Assembly (NCBI RefSeq): GCF_001890385.1
Contig: NZ_CP018221.1
Location: 3,297,001-3,361,000, forward strand
DNA: 64,000 nucleotides
DNA from: Tardibacter chloracetimidivorans
GTDB lineage: Bacteria; Pseudomonadota; Alphaproteobacteria; Sphingomonadales; Sphingomonadaceae
Direction: 5' to 3'
The notes beneath the pieces are model-generated. The model was not told the origin of the DNA, searched no databases, and saw only the letters and a program-made list of their open reading frames with translations. Position 1 is the first letter of the stretch. Every line of letters starts with the position of its first letter. Position numbers and translations under genes: made by a program. Below, one piece after another: positions 9,186 to 16,566 of the stretch.

Positions 9186-10516
9186 CGACCGCGACCGACG
9201 ATCTTGCCGGAATGCTGGCGGGATTGGGCAGGCTGACCATCGACACCGCGCCCGAGCAGATCGGGCGGCTGACAAGCTATGACGGCCTGCTGCTGGAGGC
9301 GTCCGGCCTTTCCGCTCCGGTCGGGACGGTGTGCAGCATCGAAACCGCAGGGGACTCGGCCGAGGCCGAGGTCATCGGCTTTCGCAATGGGCGGTGCATA
9401 TTGATGGCGCTTGGCCAGCGCCCCGAACTTCTTCCGGATGCACGGGTGCGGGCGGTGAGCAACCAGTCGCGCGTCGATGTGGGGCCGGGCCTGCTTGGCC
9501 GGGTGATCGACGGCGCGGGTCTGCCGCTGGATGGACTGGGGCGGGTGGAGACATCGGCCGAATGGCCGCTTGCGGGCAGGCTCCAGAACCCGCTGGAACG
9601 CGCGCGGGTGACCGAGCCGTTCGACGTGGGCGTGCGCGCCCTCAACGGGCTTTTCACGTTCGGACGCGGGCAGCGTGTCGGCATTATCGCCGGTTCGGGC
9701 GTCGGCAAATCGGTGCTGCTCGGCATGATGACGCGCTATTCCATGGCCGATGTCGTGGTGGTGGGGCTGATCGGCGAACGCAGCCGCGAAGTGACCGATT
9801 TCGTTGCGACCAAGCTCAGCGGCCCGGCGCGCGACCGCTCGGTGGTGGTCGCCGTGCCCGCCAATCATTCGCCGATCATGCGGATCAGGGCGGCCCATCG
9901 CGCGACTGCAATCGCCGAATATTTTCGCGACCAGGGCAAGAATGTGCTGCTGATTTTGGATAGCCTGACCCGTGTCGCCCATGCGCAGCGCGAGATCGGC
10001 CTTGCGCTTGGCGAGCAGCCGACCGCCCGAGGCTATCCGCCGTCGGTCATCTCGCTGCTGCCCAATCTGATCGAGCGGGCGGGCAATGACGCAAAGACCG
10101 GCGGGTCGATCACCGCCTTCTACACCGTGCTCGCCGATGGTGACGACACGGTCGGCGATCCGGTGGTCGACACTGCGCGCGCCATATTGGACGGGCATAT
10201 CGTGCTTTCCCGCGCGCAGGCGGAGCGCGGCGTCTATCCGGCGGTGGACATCGCCGCCTCGATCAGCCGGGTGATGACCGATGTGGCAACCCGCGAGCAT
10301 GTGGCGGCGGCGCGCGCTCTGAAGCGGGCAGCCGCGCTCTACGACGAAAATCGCGACCTGATCCTGATGGGCGCCTATGCGCGCGGCAGCGATCAGGCGC
10401 TCGACCAGGCGATTACCGCCCAGCCGCATGTAACCGGATATCTGTTGCAGCCAGAGGACGAGCCCGTCGACATGGCGACGTCTGTGGCCGAACTGACGGC
10501 AGTGTTCGGGGCCTGA
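9182..10516 (+). CDS. fliI: Flagellum-specific export ATPase FliI
   Basis: The 444-residue protein has an F1-ATPase-like fold. Walker A is AGSGVGKS (residues 170-177), Walker B is VLLILDSLTR with Asp260, and the export-ATPase blocks GLIGERSREV and ARGYPPSVISLLPNLIERAG are present. It powers unfolding and entry of flagellar substrates into the export gate. The GTG start overlaps the fliH stop codon (GTGA), so the two are translationally coupled. fliJ follows after one base. Length and motifs are intact. Confidence 0.97.
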   Translation: MTTATDDLAGMLAGLGRLTIDTAPEQIGRLTSYDGLLLEASGLSAPVGTVCSIETAGDSAEAEVIGFRNGRCILMALGQRPELLPDARVRAVSNQSRVDVGPGLLGRVIDGAGLPLDGLGRVETSAEWPLAGRLQNPLERARVTEPFDVGVRALNGLFTFGRGQRVGIIAGSGVGKSVLLGMMTRYSMADVVVVGLIGERSREVTDFVATKLSGPARDRSVVVAVPANHSPIMRIRAAHRATAIAEYFRDQGKNVLLILDSLTRVAHAQREIGLALGEQPTARGYPPSVISLLPNLIERAGNDAKTGGSITAFYTVLADGDDTVGDPVVDTARAILDGHIVLSRAQAERGVYPAVDIAASISRVMTDVATREHVAAARALKRAAALYDENRDLILMGAYARGSDQALDQAITAQPHVTGYLLQPEDEPVDMATSVAELTAVFGA

Positions 10517-10517
10517 G

Positions 10518-10931
10518 ATGCGGGGCAAGGCCGACCGGCTGGCGCGGGTGGCACGCATCCGATCGCTCCAGAAGCGGCAGGCGCTGGCCGAGGAAGCACG
10601 GGTGCTGACCGAGCGCGACCAGATCAGGCAGATGGCAAACCGCATCGCAACGCTGCGCCGCGCCTATACGCCGGTGGAAGCGGAGGCGGAGAGCTTTTCG
10701 CTGAAATCGCTCGCGCATCAATATGAACGGCTCGGCAAGGCGCTGGCGGCGACCCTCGACCGCGAAGACCGCGCGAACCGGGCGCTTGCCGAAACCCGGG
10801 CGGAAACGCTCGCCGCGCACATGCGCAAACGCGCCGCCGACGAACTCGCGGCGCGCGCGGAGGCCGGGGAACTGGTCGAGGCGGATCGCCGCGCCGAGCG
10901 CAACGCCGTGCCGCGGCGCGTCAAGCCCTGA
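10518..10931 (+). CDS. fliJ: Flagellar export protein FliJ-like
   Basis: This 137-residue, highly charged protein is predicted to be almost entirely helical coiled coil (for example RIRSLQKRQALAEEARVLTERDQIRQM and LAETRAETLAAHMRKRAADELAAR, each quoted in part). Sequence identity in the FliJ family is low, so the call rests on coiled-coil character, size and position directly after fliI. FliJ acts as the central stalk of the export ATPase and as a general chaperone escort. It is the last gene of the first operon; an inverted repeat and a new sigma-54 promoter follow. Confidence 0.78.
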   Translation: MRGKADRLARVARIRSLQKRQALAEEARVLTERDQIRQMANRIATLRRAYTPVEAEAESFSLKSLAHQYERLGKALAATLDREDRANRALAETRAETLAAHMRKRAADELAARAEAGELVEADRRAERNAVPRRVKP

Positions 10932-10933
10932 CG

Positions 10934-10963
10934 CCAGTCCGATCGGAGCTGGTCCCGGACTGG
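10934..10963. repeat. Inverted repeat overlapping the fliK -24 box
   Basis: CCAGTCCG (10934-10941) is repeated in reverse complement as CGGACTGG (10956-10963) across a 14-base loop. The right arm ends inside the -24 element of the fliK promoter. It could form a hairpin terminating the fliJ transcript, although no T-run follows. It could also be a protein-binding site that interferes with sigma-54 RNA polymerase. Confidence 0.5.
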
Positions 10964-10976
10964 CACGGTTATTGCT
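10961..10976 (+). promoter_or_regulatory. Sigma-54 promoter of the fliK operon
   Basis: TGGCACG (10961-10967), four bases, then TTGCT (10972-10976) is a full match to the -24/-12 consensus with correct spacing. It lies 32 bases before the fliK ATG and drives the fliK-L-M-N-O-P-Q-R-flhB operon. It is nearly identical to the fliE promoter, so the two operons are likely co-activated by the same enhancer-binding protein. Confidence 0.87.
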
Positions 10977-11008
10977 GATTAGCTGACAGCAAGGCTCACG
11001 GAGGCATT

Positions 11009-12394
11009 ATGGGCATCGAAGCGACTGGTCTGGGCGATATTTTCACGACGCCCGAGCTGTCTTCCGAAACCGCCAGTCGTGCAGCGGGGCAGGATTTCTC
11101 AAGCTTTTTGAAGGCGCTGGGCGTGTTCCCGCAACCCCATGTCGGGGAGCCGACGGCGGCAGTCGGCAAGCCGACGCCTGAGGCGGAAAGCGGCGACGCC
11201 ATTCCCCCAACGCCCGCACTCGATGAAAGCGACGGGGAGCCGCCGATGTTCGTGAAGATTGCCGAGCAGCTTGCCGTGGCCGTCAGGGGCGGGGAGGCGA
11301 AGCCGCAAAAGGCCGCCGCCCTTCCGTTCCCGCCGGAAGCGAGCGCCGCCGCGCCCGAGATTACGGACGGTGAAGCCGCGCCGGACGCCGATACAGAGAC
11401 GGATCAGAAGCCCGCGCCGGATGCGAACATCAGTGCGATTGCGCCGGATACAGGTCAGGCCGCGCCGGTGATCGGCGTCGCGCCGCCGATGCAGGCCGCC
11501 GCCGCTCCTGCGGACGAACCGTCCTCTCCGCAGCCGGTTCCGGCGGTCCGTACCGACACTGCCGCCGATCTGCCCCCGGCCGACGCAGGGGAGGCTGTCG
11601 TGCCGCCCGTCGCGTCGTCCCTTCCCACGGCCATGCCGGTGCAGAAGGGCGAGGGACGACCAGCGGCGAAAGCGCCGGACGCTGCCCATCCCGTGCATGG
11701 GGAGCCGGCTGGCGGAAGGATTTTGCCGGAACTTCCCGAAGCCGCATCCGATCAGGCGCAGCTTGCGCGGGGCGAAGGCAATCGCGCGGAAAGCGCGAAG
11801 GCCGATGAGGCGGCCGCGACTCCGGTCCCGCCCGCGCCCGATCAGGGCCGCAGTCACGCGACTGTCGCCGGGGCGGAGCGCCATCTTTTGACGACGCCTT
11901 CGGGGCAGACCCCGTCGGTGGCGGCTCCGGCTCCGTCCGTCACGCCCCAGCAGGCGTCGCATCAGCAGGTGATGGACGATCTGCTGGTCGGCAATGCGGT
12001 GGAAGACCAGTGGGTCGACCGGCTGTCCCATGATGTGCAGGCGCTGATCGCAAGCGACAACCGCGAGGCGCGGCTCCATCTGCGCCCGCGCGAACTGGGT
12101 GACCTCTCGATCAAGCTCGAGATGCAGGACGGGCAGGCGAAGGTGCATTTCACGGTGGAGACGGCCGCTGCCCAGTCGCTGATCGGCGACGCCACGCCGC
12201 GCCTTCAGGCGATGCTCGAAAATCGGGGCGTGAAGCTGGAGCAGGCGTCGGTCGATGTCGGCGGCGGCTCCGACCGGGAGGGACAGGGCAGGCAGCAGGA
12301 CGCGCCGCCCTTCATGGCCAAGGCGCCGCCATCGGCGCTGGCGGCCGCCGTTCGCCGCACGGCCCGGCTGACCGCATTTGAACGCTACGCATGA
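11009..12394 (+). CDS. fliK: Flagellar hook-length control protein FliK
   Basis: The 461-residue protein has a long, low-complexity proline/alanine-rich first part, as FliK proteins do. The compact C-terminal Flg_hook domain (about residues 330-425) contains RLHLRPRELGDLSIKLEMQDGQ (quoted in part) and ARPRLQAMLENRGVKLEQASVDVGG-like sequence, the family signature. FliK measures the hook and switches export specificity from rod/hook to filament substrates. A GGAGG lies just before the ATG. It begins the second flagellar operon behind a sigma-54 promoter; fliL follows after 31 bp. Confidence 0.92.
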   Translation: MGIEATGLGDIFTTPELSSETASRAAGQDFSSFLKALGVFPQPHVGEPTAAVGKPTPEAESGDAIPPTPALDESDGEPPMFVKIAEQLAVAVRGGEAKPQKAAALPFPPEASAAAPEITDGEAAPDADTETDQKPAPDANISAIAPDTGQAAPVIGVAPPMQAAAAPADEPSSPQPVPAVRTDTAADLPPADAGEAVVPPVASSLPTAMPVQKGEGRPAAKAPDAAHPVHGEPAGGRILPELPEAASDQAQLARGEGNRAESAKADEAAATPVPPAPDQGRSHATVAGAERHLLTTPSGQTPSVAAPAPSVTPQQASHQQVMDDLLVGNAVEDQWVDRLSHDVQALIASDNREARLHLRPRELGDLSIKLEMQDGQAKVHFTVETAAAQSLIGDATPRLQAMLENRGVKLEQASVDVGGGSDREGQGRQQDAPPFMAKAPPSALAAAVRRTARLTAFERYA

Positions 12395-12425
12395 CCATCA
12401 CCAGAACCAGGCAGAGAACAGGCAT

Positions 12426-12971
12426 ATGAGCGACACTCCCCAACCCAGGAAGAAGGGCGGACTGATGAAGCTGCTGATCCCCGTGATCGGCGGCGTGGTG
12501 CTGATCGGCGCTGGCGCGGGCGGCGGCTATTTCGCAGCCTCCAGCGGCATGCTGGGCGGCGGCGCACACAAACCCGCCCATGACGGGCCGCAGCGGGTGG
12601 AAAGACCGGCGGGCGAGACGCCGCATCAGGTGGATAGCGACGGCGACGGCCAGTACGAGACCAGCTATTTCGAGCTGAAGAAGGAGTTCACCTCCAATCT
12701 GATGGACCCCAATCGCTATATCCAGGTGGGGCTTGGCGTCGCCACCACCTATGATTCCAAGGTGACCGAGGCGGTCGAAAAGAACGATCCCGCCATCCGT
12801 TCCGCAATCCTCGGCGTGCTTGCCGAACAGACCGCCGCCGATGTCGCCACCATCAAGGGCAAGGAAGCGCTGCAACGCAGGCTGCGCGGCGTCATCAACG
12901 AGACCCTGGAAGCAAAGACAGGCTTCGGCGGCATCAGCCAGGTCTATTTCACCAGCTTCGTGATCCAATAG
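12426..12971 (+). CDS. fliL: Flagellar basal body-associated protein FliL
   Basis: The 181-residue, single-pass membrane protein has a cytoplasmic N-terminus (SDTPQPRKKGG) and a transmembrane segment at about residues 15-37 (LLIPVIGGVVLIGAGAGGGY). Its periplasmic stomatin-like FliL domain includes YIQVGLGVATTYD and ends QVYFTSFVIQ. It surrounds the stator and stabilises motor output. The ATG at 12426 was chosen; an upstream TTG at 12378 would overlap fliK and adds a non-conserved leader. fliM begins 8 bp after the stop. Confidence 0.93.
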   Translation: MSDTPQPRKKGGLMKLLIPVIGGVVLIGAGAGGGYFAASSGMLGGGAHKPAHDGPQRVERPAGETPHQVDSDGDGQYETSYFELKKEFTSNLMDPNRYIQVGLGVATTYDSKVTEAVEKNDPAIRSAILGVLAEQTAADVATIKGKEALQRRLRGVINETLEAKTGFGGISQVYFTSFVIQ

Positions 12972-12979
12972 GACGACCG

Positions 12980-13969
12980 ATGAGCTCCGATCTCAACCTC
13001 AGCCAGGAAGAACTGGAGGCGCTGCGCCAGGGCATCGCCGACGGCAGCATCGCATCGAACGCGGGCGTGATGCCGGACGGCGAGGTCGCGCCCTATGCCT
13101 TTGGATCGGACGAGGAGCGCAGCTTCGGCGAGCTTCACGCGCTCCACCTGCTGAACGAACGGCTGGCGCGCGGAATGCGGCAGGTGTTCCAGCCAATGCT
13201 GCGGGTGCAGCCCAAGGTATCGGCCGCGCCGGTGCTTCTCGACAGCTTCGAGAATTATTCGGACGGCTTCGATGATTTCCTGAGCCTCAACATCATTCGC
13301 ATGGAGCCGCTCAGGGGCCAGGGCCTTGCCGTGCTGAAGCCGGACCTGATCGGCGCGCTGGTGGACGCCTATTATGGCGGCAAGGGTGAACCGCCCGTCC
13401 ACCGCCTGCCGGATTTTACCCCGGCCGAAGACCGCGTGATCCAGGCGCTGCTCGAACGCATGTTCGCTGCGCTCAACGCGGCATGGGCCGATGTGTTCGA
13501 CCTCCAGTTCAGCCGGATCAGCAGCGAAAGCCATCCGCAGTTCCTGTCGTTCCTCGACCCGGACGATGTGGTGGTGGTGACCCGGTTCCTCGTCACCCTC
13601 CCGCGCGGCACAAGCTCGCCCGTCGACCTCGTCTATCCGCTCCAGTCGCTGAAGCCGCTGCTGCCGCTGCTCCGCATGCGCGTCATCACCGAACAGGGAG
13701 AGCCCGACGCGCTTTGGGACAGGAGGCTGCGCGCGGCCTTGCTCGACATCGAGCTGCCGGTGCGCTCGATCCTTGCCGAACCGTCGATGCCGCTGCGCGC
13801 GATCGTCGCGCTGAAGCCGGGCGACGTCATCCCCATCAGCCTGCCGGAAGAACTGCATCTGCTGGTGGAGCGGACGACTTTCGGCGTCGGCACGCCCGGC
13901 GAGGCCAATGGCAACGCCGCCATCCAGATCAAGTCCATCGCGCTGCCGAGCGCTGCGACCAACCGTTGA
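12980..13969 (+). CDS. fliM: Flagellar motor switch protein FliM
   Basis: This 329-residue protein matches FliM. The N-terminal LSQEELEALRQGIADG resembles the short helix that binds phosphorylated CheY. The middle CheC-like domain spans about residues 50-230 (RGMRQVFQPMLR, LDSFENYSDGFDDFL). The C-terminal SpoA domain contains PVRSILAEPSMPLRAIVALKPGDVIPI (quoted in part). It forms the C-ring wall between FliG and FliN. fliN starts 10 bp later. Confidence 0.95.
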   Translation: MSSDLNLSQEELEALRQGIADGSIASNAGVMPDGEVAPYAFGSDEERSFGELHALHLLNERLARGMRQVFQPMLRVQPKVSAAPVLLDSFENYSDGFDDFLSLNIIRMEPLRGQGLAVLKPDLIGALVDAYYGGKGEPPVHRLPDFTPAEDRVIQALLERMFAALNAAWADVFDLQFSRISSESHPQFLSFLDPDDVVVVTRFLVTLPRGTSSPVDLVYPLQSLKPLLPLLRMRVITEQGEPDALWDRRLRAALLDIELPVRSILAEPSMPLRAIVALKPGDVIPISLPEELHLLVERTTFGVGTPGEANGNAAIQIKSIALPSAATNR

Positions 13970-13979
13970 CACAGGAGCC

Positions 13980-14306
13980 ATGACCCAGATGGAAGACAAT
14001 CTCACCGCAACCGCCGAACCCGGCGGCGAAGAGCTGTGGAAGAACGGCAGCCCCAATCTGCGGCTGCTTCAGGAAATCGACGTTCGCCTTTCGGTGGAGG
14101 TCGGCAGCGCGCAGCTGAGGATACGCGATCTTCTGAACCTGAACGAGGGCAGCGTCGTCGAACTGGACCGTCAGGCGGGTGCGCCGCTCGACGTGTTCGC
14201 GAATGGCACACTCATTGCAAAGGGAGAGGTCGTCACGGTCGGCGGGCGCTTCGGCGTACGGGTTACCGACATCGTGGCGCCGGGAGAGCGCGTCAAGGAC
14301 ATCTGA
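13980..14306 (+). CDS. fliN: Flagellar motor switch protein FliN
   Basis: This 108-residue protein is essentially one SpoA domain (residues about 30-105): LLQEIDVRLSVEVGSAQLRI, LLNLNEGSVVELDRQAGAPLD, VFANGTLIAKGEVVTVGGRFGVRVTDIV, each quoted in part. It forms the base of the C-ring. CAGGAG precedes the ATG. An upstream TTG in frame (13908) lies inside fliM and is not favoured. A 12-bp palindrome covers the stop codon. Confidence 0.95.
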   Translation: MTQMEDNLTATAEPGGEELWKNGSPNLRLLQEIDVRLSVEVGSAQLRIRDLLNLNEGSVVELDRQAGAPLDVFANGTLIAKGEVVTVGGRFGVRVTDIVAPGERVKDI

Positions 14307-14334
14307 CGCGTCAGCTTTTTGACGGGGGTGGACC

Positions 14335-14634
14335 TTGATCTGGGACTATTTGCTGCGGCTGGCGATCATGCTGCCGCTCATCTGCGCGATGATCGTGGCC
14401 GGGCTGTGGCTCGCCAAGCGCTATAATCTGGGCGCGCTCGGCGCACGGGCGGGGAACGCCCGCTCGGTCGCGCGGCTCACCGAAACGATCGTGCTTTCCC
14501 CCGGCATCCGCCTTGCCGTGGTCGATTTCGCCGACAAGCGGCTGCTGCTCGCCGTCACCAAGCAGGGCGCGAATCTGTTGAGCGAGACCGCCGCCCCCGC
14601 CTTTCGCATGGAGGAGGGCGGCGATGCGCGGTGA
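14335..14634 (+). CDS. fliO: Flagellar biosynthetic protein FliO
   Basis: This 99-residue protein has one N-terminal membrane segment (residues about 5-26, LLRLAIMLPLICAMIVAGLW). A small cytoplasmic domain follows with the FliO-type core ARLTETIVLSPGIRLAVVDFADKRLLLAVTKQG. It helps assemble the FliP ring of the export gate. The start is TTG at 14335 behind GGGGGTGG; no ATG or GTG in frame would retain the membrane segment. It overlaps the fliP start by 11 bases. Confidence 0.88.
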   Translation: MIWDYLLRLAIMLPLICAMIVAGLWLAKRYNLGALGARAGNARSVARLTETIVLSPGIRLAVVDFADKRLLLAVTKQGANLLSETAAPAFRMEEGGDAR

Positions 14635-15511
14635 ATCGTCCTTTCTGTCATTCCCGCGAAGGCGGGAATCCATGAACACGGCCTTCCCGCATAACCGTCG
14701 GCTTCGACGTTCATGGATCCCGGCCTGCGCCGGGATGACGATCGCAGTTTGCATAGCGCTTTTCCTCCCCACGCTCGCCCATGCACAGGCGGCGGTGCCT
14801 GCAGCACCCGCCGGGCCGTCGGCGGTGCAGTTCGCGGCCGATGCGTTGAGCGGAAGCGCGGTCCCCGGCGCGCGCCAACCCTTGTCGCTGTCGCTGCAGG
14901 TCCTCGTCCTGATGACCTTGCTGTCGGTGCTGCCGGCCGTCATCCTGATGATGACCTCCTTCACCCGCATCATCATCGTCCTGTCGATATTGCGGCAGGC
15001 GCTGGGCCTTGCGCAGACCCCGCCCAATCAGGTGCTGATCGGGCTTTCGCTGTTCCTCACCTTCTTCGTGATGAGCCCGGCGCTCAACCAGATCAACGAG
15101 ACCGCTTTCAAGCCCTATGCCGCCAACACCATGCCGATCGACCAGGCGGTCGAAAAGGGCGGGGCGGTGCTCCACACCTTCATGATGGGGCAGACGCGCG
15201 AGAAGGACATCCAGCTCTTCGCCAATCTGAAGAAGGACCAGCCCTATGCCTCTCCGGCGGACGTGCCCTTCTCCGTCCTGCTGCCTGCATTCGTCACCAG
15301 CGAGTTGAAGACCGCGTTCCAGATCGGCTTCCTCATCTTCCTGCCGTTTCTCGTGATCGACCTTGTCGTCGCGGCGGTGCTGATGTCGCTTGGCATGATG
15401 ATGCTGTCGCCGACGCTGATCTCGCTGCCGTTCAAGCTGCTCTTGTTCGTGCTGGTCGATGGCTGGGCGCTCACCATGGGCTCGCTCGCCGGCAGCTTCT
15501 TCACGACCTGA
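14624..15511 (+). CDS. fliP: Flagellar export gate protein FliP with a repeat-derived N-terminal insertion
   Basis: This 295-residue protein carries the full FliP membrane core: LQVLVLMTLLSVLPAVILMM, TSFTRIIIVLSILRQALG, TPPNQVLIGLSLFLTFFVMSP, SELKTAFQIGFLIFLPF, VAAVLMSLGMMMLSPT. It forms the export-gate pore with FliQ and FliR. A strong GGAGGAGGG before 14624 supports this start. Residues 8-39 (FPRRRESM to SWIPACAGMT) are encoded by a palindromic intergenic-type repeat inserted in frame ahead of the signal-peptide core IAVCIALFLPTLAHAQA. The n-region of the signal peptide is therefore about 40 residues instead of a handful. Internal ATGs at 14672 or 14735 could serve as alternative starts. 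The rest looks intact, so function is probably kept. Confidence 0.93.
   Translation: MRGESSFLSFPRRRESMNTAFPHNRRLRRSWIPACAGMTIAVCIALFLPTLAHAQAAVPAAPAGPSAVQFAADALSGSAVPGARQPLSLSLQVLVLMTLLSVLPAVILMMTSFTRIIIVLSILRQALGLAQTPPNQVLIGLSLFLTFFVMSPALNQINETAFKPYAANTMPIDQAVEKGGAVLHTFMMGQTREKDIQLFANLKKDQPYASPADVPFSVLLPAFVTSELKTAFQIGFLIFLPFLVIDLVVAAVLMSLGMMMLSPTLISLPFKLLLFVLVDGWALTMGSLAGSFFTT
14647..14740. repeat. Palindromic repeat element inserted in the fliP coding sequence
   Basis: The element begins GTCATTCCCGC and ends GCCGGGATGACG. It contains two inner hairpins: ATTCCCGC-GAA-GGCGGGAAT on the left and ATCCCGGC with GCCGGGAT on the right. Pairing outer arms CATGAA (14671-14676) and TTCATG (14710-14715) enclose the centre. 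Repeats of this type are widespread between proteobacterial genes and give spurious proteins with WIPACAGMT or VIPAQAGIH. From GTCAT to ATGAC it spans 93 bases (31 codons), so it keeps the fliP frame open. Confidence 0.88.
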
Positions 15512-15522
15512 GGGGACGGACG

Positions 15523-15792
15523 GTGGACGCAGCATATTTCACTTCCGTCGCGGGACAGGCGCTCTGGATACTGGTGCTGGTCTCGGCCCCGGTCATCATC
15601 CCCGCGCTCGCCATCGGCGTGCTGCTGGGCATGGTGCAGGCCGCGACCTCGATCAACGAGGCGACGCTCAGCTTCGTGCCGAAGCTTCTGGGCGTTCTCG
15701 TCTGCCTCGGCATTTTCGGCGGGCTGATGATGGGCCTGCTGATGGACTTCACGATCGACATCTACGCCCGCATTCCGGACCTCGTGCGTTGA
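15523..15792 (+). CDS. fliQ: Flagellar export gate protein FliQ
   Basis: This 89-residue protein has two membrane helices (residues about 15-40 and 52-75) and the FliQ signature VLVSAPVIIPALAIGVLLGMVQAATSINEATLSFVPKLL (residues about 17-55, quoted here across a conserved block in two parts: VLVSAPVIIPALAIGVLLG and MVQAATSINEATLSFVPKLL). It is part of the FliPQR export gate. It starts at GTG 15523 with AGGGGA upstream and ends overlapping the fliR start codon. Confidence 0.93.
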   Translation: MDAAYFTSVAGQALWILVLVSAPVIIPALAIGVLLGMVQAATSINEATLSFVPKLLGVLVCLGIFGGLMMGLLMDFTIDIYARIPDLVR

Positions 15793-16565
15793 CGGCCATT
15801 CCCTCCCTCGCGATCGAGGCGTGGCTCGTGCAGATGATCTTCGCGATGGCGCGGATCGGGGCGACGCTGGTTTCGGCGCCCATCTTCTCGGCGCTCGGCG
15901 TGCCGCTCCAGGTGCGCGTGATCCTGGCGGGCGCGGTCGGCGTGCTGGTGCTTGGGCTTTATCCGCTGGAGGTGCCGGCCGATCCGCTGTCGCTTCAGGG
16001 CTTTGCCACCATCGCGCAGGAGGCGCTGATCGGGCTGTCGGTGGGCTTCATCCTTCAGGTCGCCTTCGCGGCTCCGCTTTTGGCGGGCGAGTATCTGTCG
16101 AACTCCATCGGCCTTGGCTTTGCCAATATGGTCGATCCGCATAGCGGCGGGCACAGCGCGGTCGTCGGCCAGTTCCTGATGATCCTGATGACCCTGCTCT
16201 TCCTTGCGGTGAACGGGCATCTCGTCCTCGTCGAGCTGATCGTCAAAAGCTATGAGACCATGCCGCTCGGCGGCGGGTGGCTCACCCGCGACCATATGTG
16301 GGACATCGTGACGTTCGGCGCCTATGTGTTCGCCGGTGGCCTCGCCATCGCGCTGCCGGTGGGCTTTGCGCTCTTCGGCCTCAACCTTCTGGTGGGCGTG
16401 CTGACCCGCGCCGCGCCGCAATTGAACATCTTCGCCGTCGGCCTGCCGCTGACACTGATGACCGGCTTTGTCGTGCTTGCAATCGCCTTTCCGGCGATGA
16501 GCCAGCTCATGCAGTCGGCCGCCGCGACCGGGCTGGATCAGGCCCGATCCTTCATCGGGGGATAG
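15789..16565 (+). CDS. fliR: Flagellar export gate protein FliR
   Basis: This 258-residue, six-helix membrane protein has the FliR features FAMARIGATLVSAPIFSA, IAQEALIGLSVGFILQVAF, GEYLSNSIGLGFANMVDPHSG and LNIFAVGLPLTLMTGFVVL. It completes the FliPQR export gate. The reading frame opens inside fliQ, and the first start that gives a normal FliR is TTG at 15789, overlapping the fliQ stop (TTGA). This indicates translational coupling. flhB follows after one base. Confidence 0.93.
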   Translation: MTAIPSLAIEAWLVQMIFAMARIGATLVSAPIFSALGVPLQVRVILAGAVGVLVLGLYPLEVPADPLSLQGFATIAQEALIGLSVGFILQVAFAAPLLAGEYLSNSIGLGFANMVDPHSGGHSAVVGQFLMILMTLLFLAVNGHLVLVELIVKSYETMPLGGGWLTRDHMWDIVTFGAYVFAGGLAIALPVGFALFGLNLLVGVLTRAAPQLNIFAVGLPLTLMTGFVVLAIAFPAMSQLMQSAAATGLDQARSFIGG

Positions 16566-16566
16566 C

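Noticed and set aside
14303-14314. CTGACGCGTCAG followed by CTTTTT at the end of fliN, as a terminator
   Set aside because: A 12-base palindrome without room for a loop allows only a 4-bp stem, and it lies inside an operon whose next genes are essential parts of the same export gate.
14647-14740. Interpretation of the fliP insertion as a gene-breaking mobile element
   Set aside because: The insertion keeps the frame, no stop codon arises, the ribosome-binding site is upstream and the remaining FliP sequence is intact.
14311-15027. Minus-strand frame containing VIPAQAGIHERRSR
   Set aside because: It is the antisense reading of the palindromic repeat and fliP; such sequences are well-known spurious proteins.
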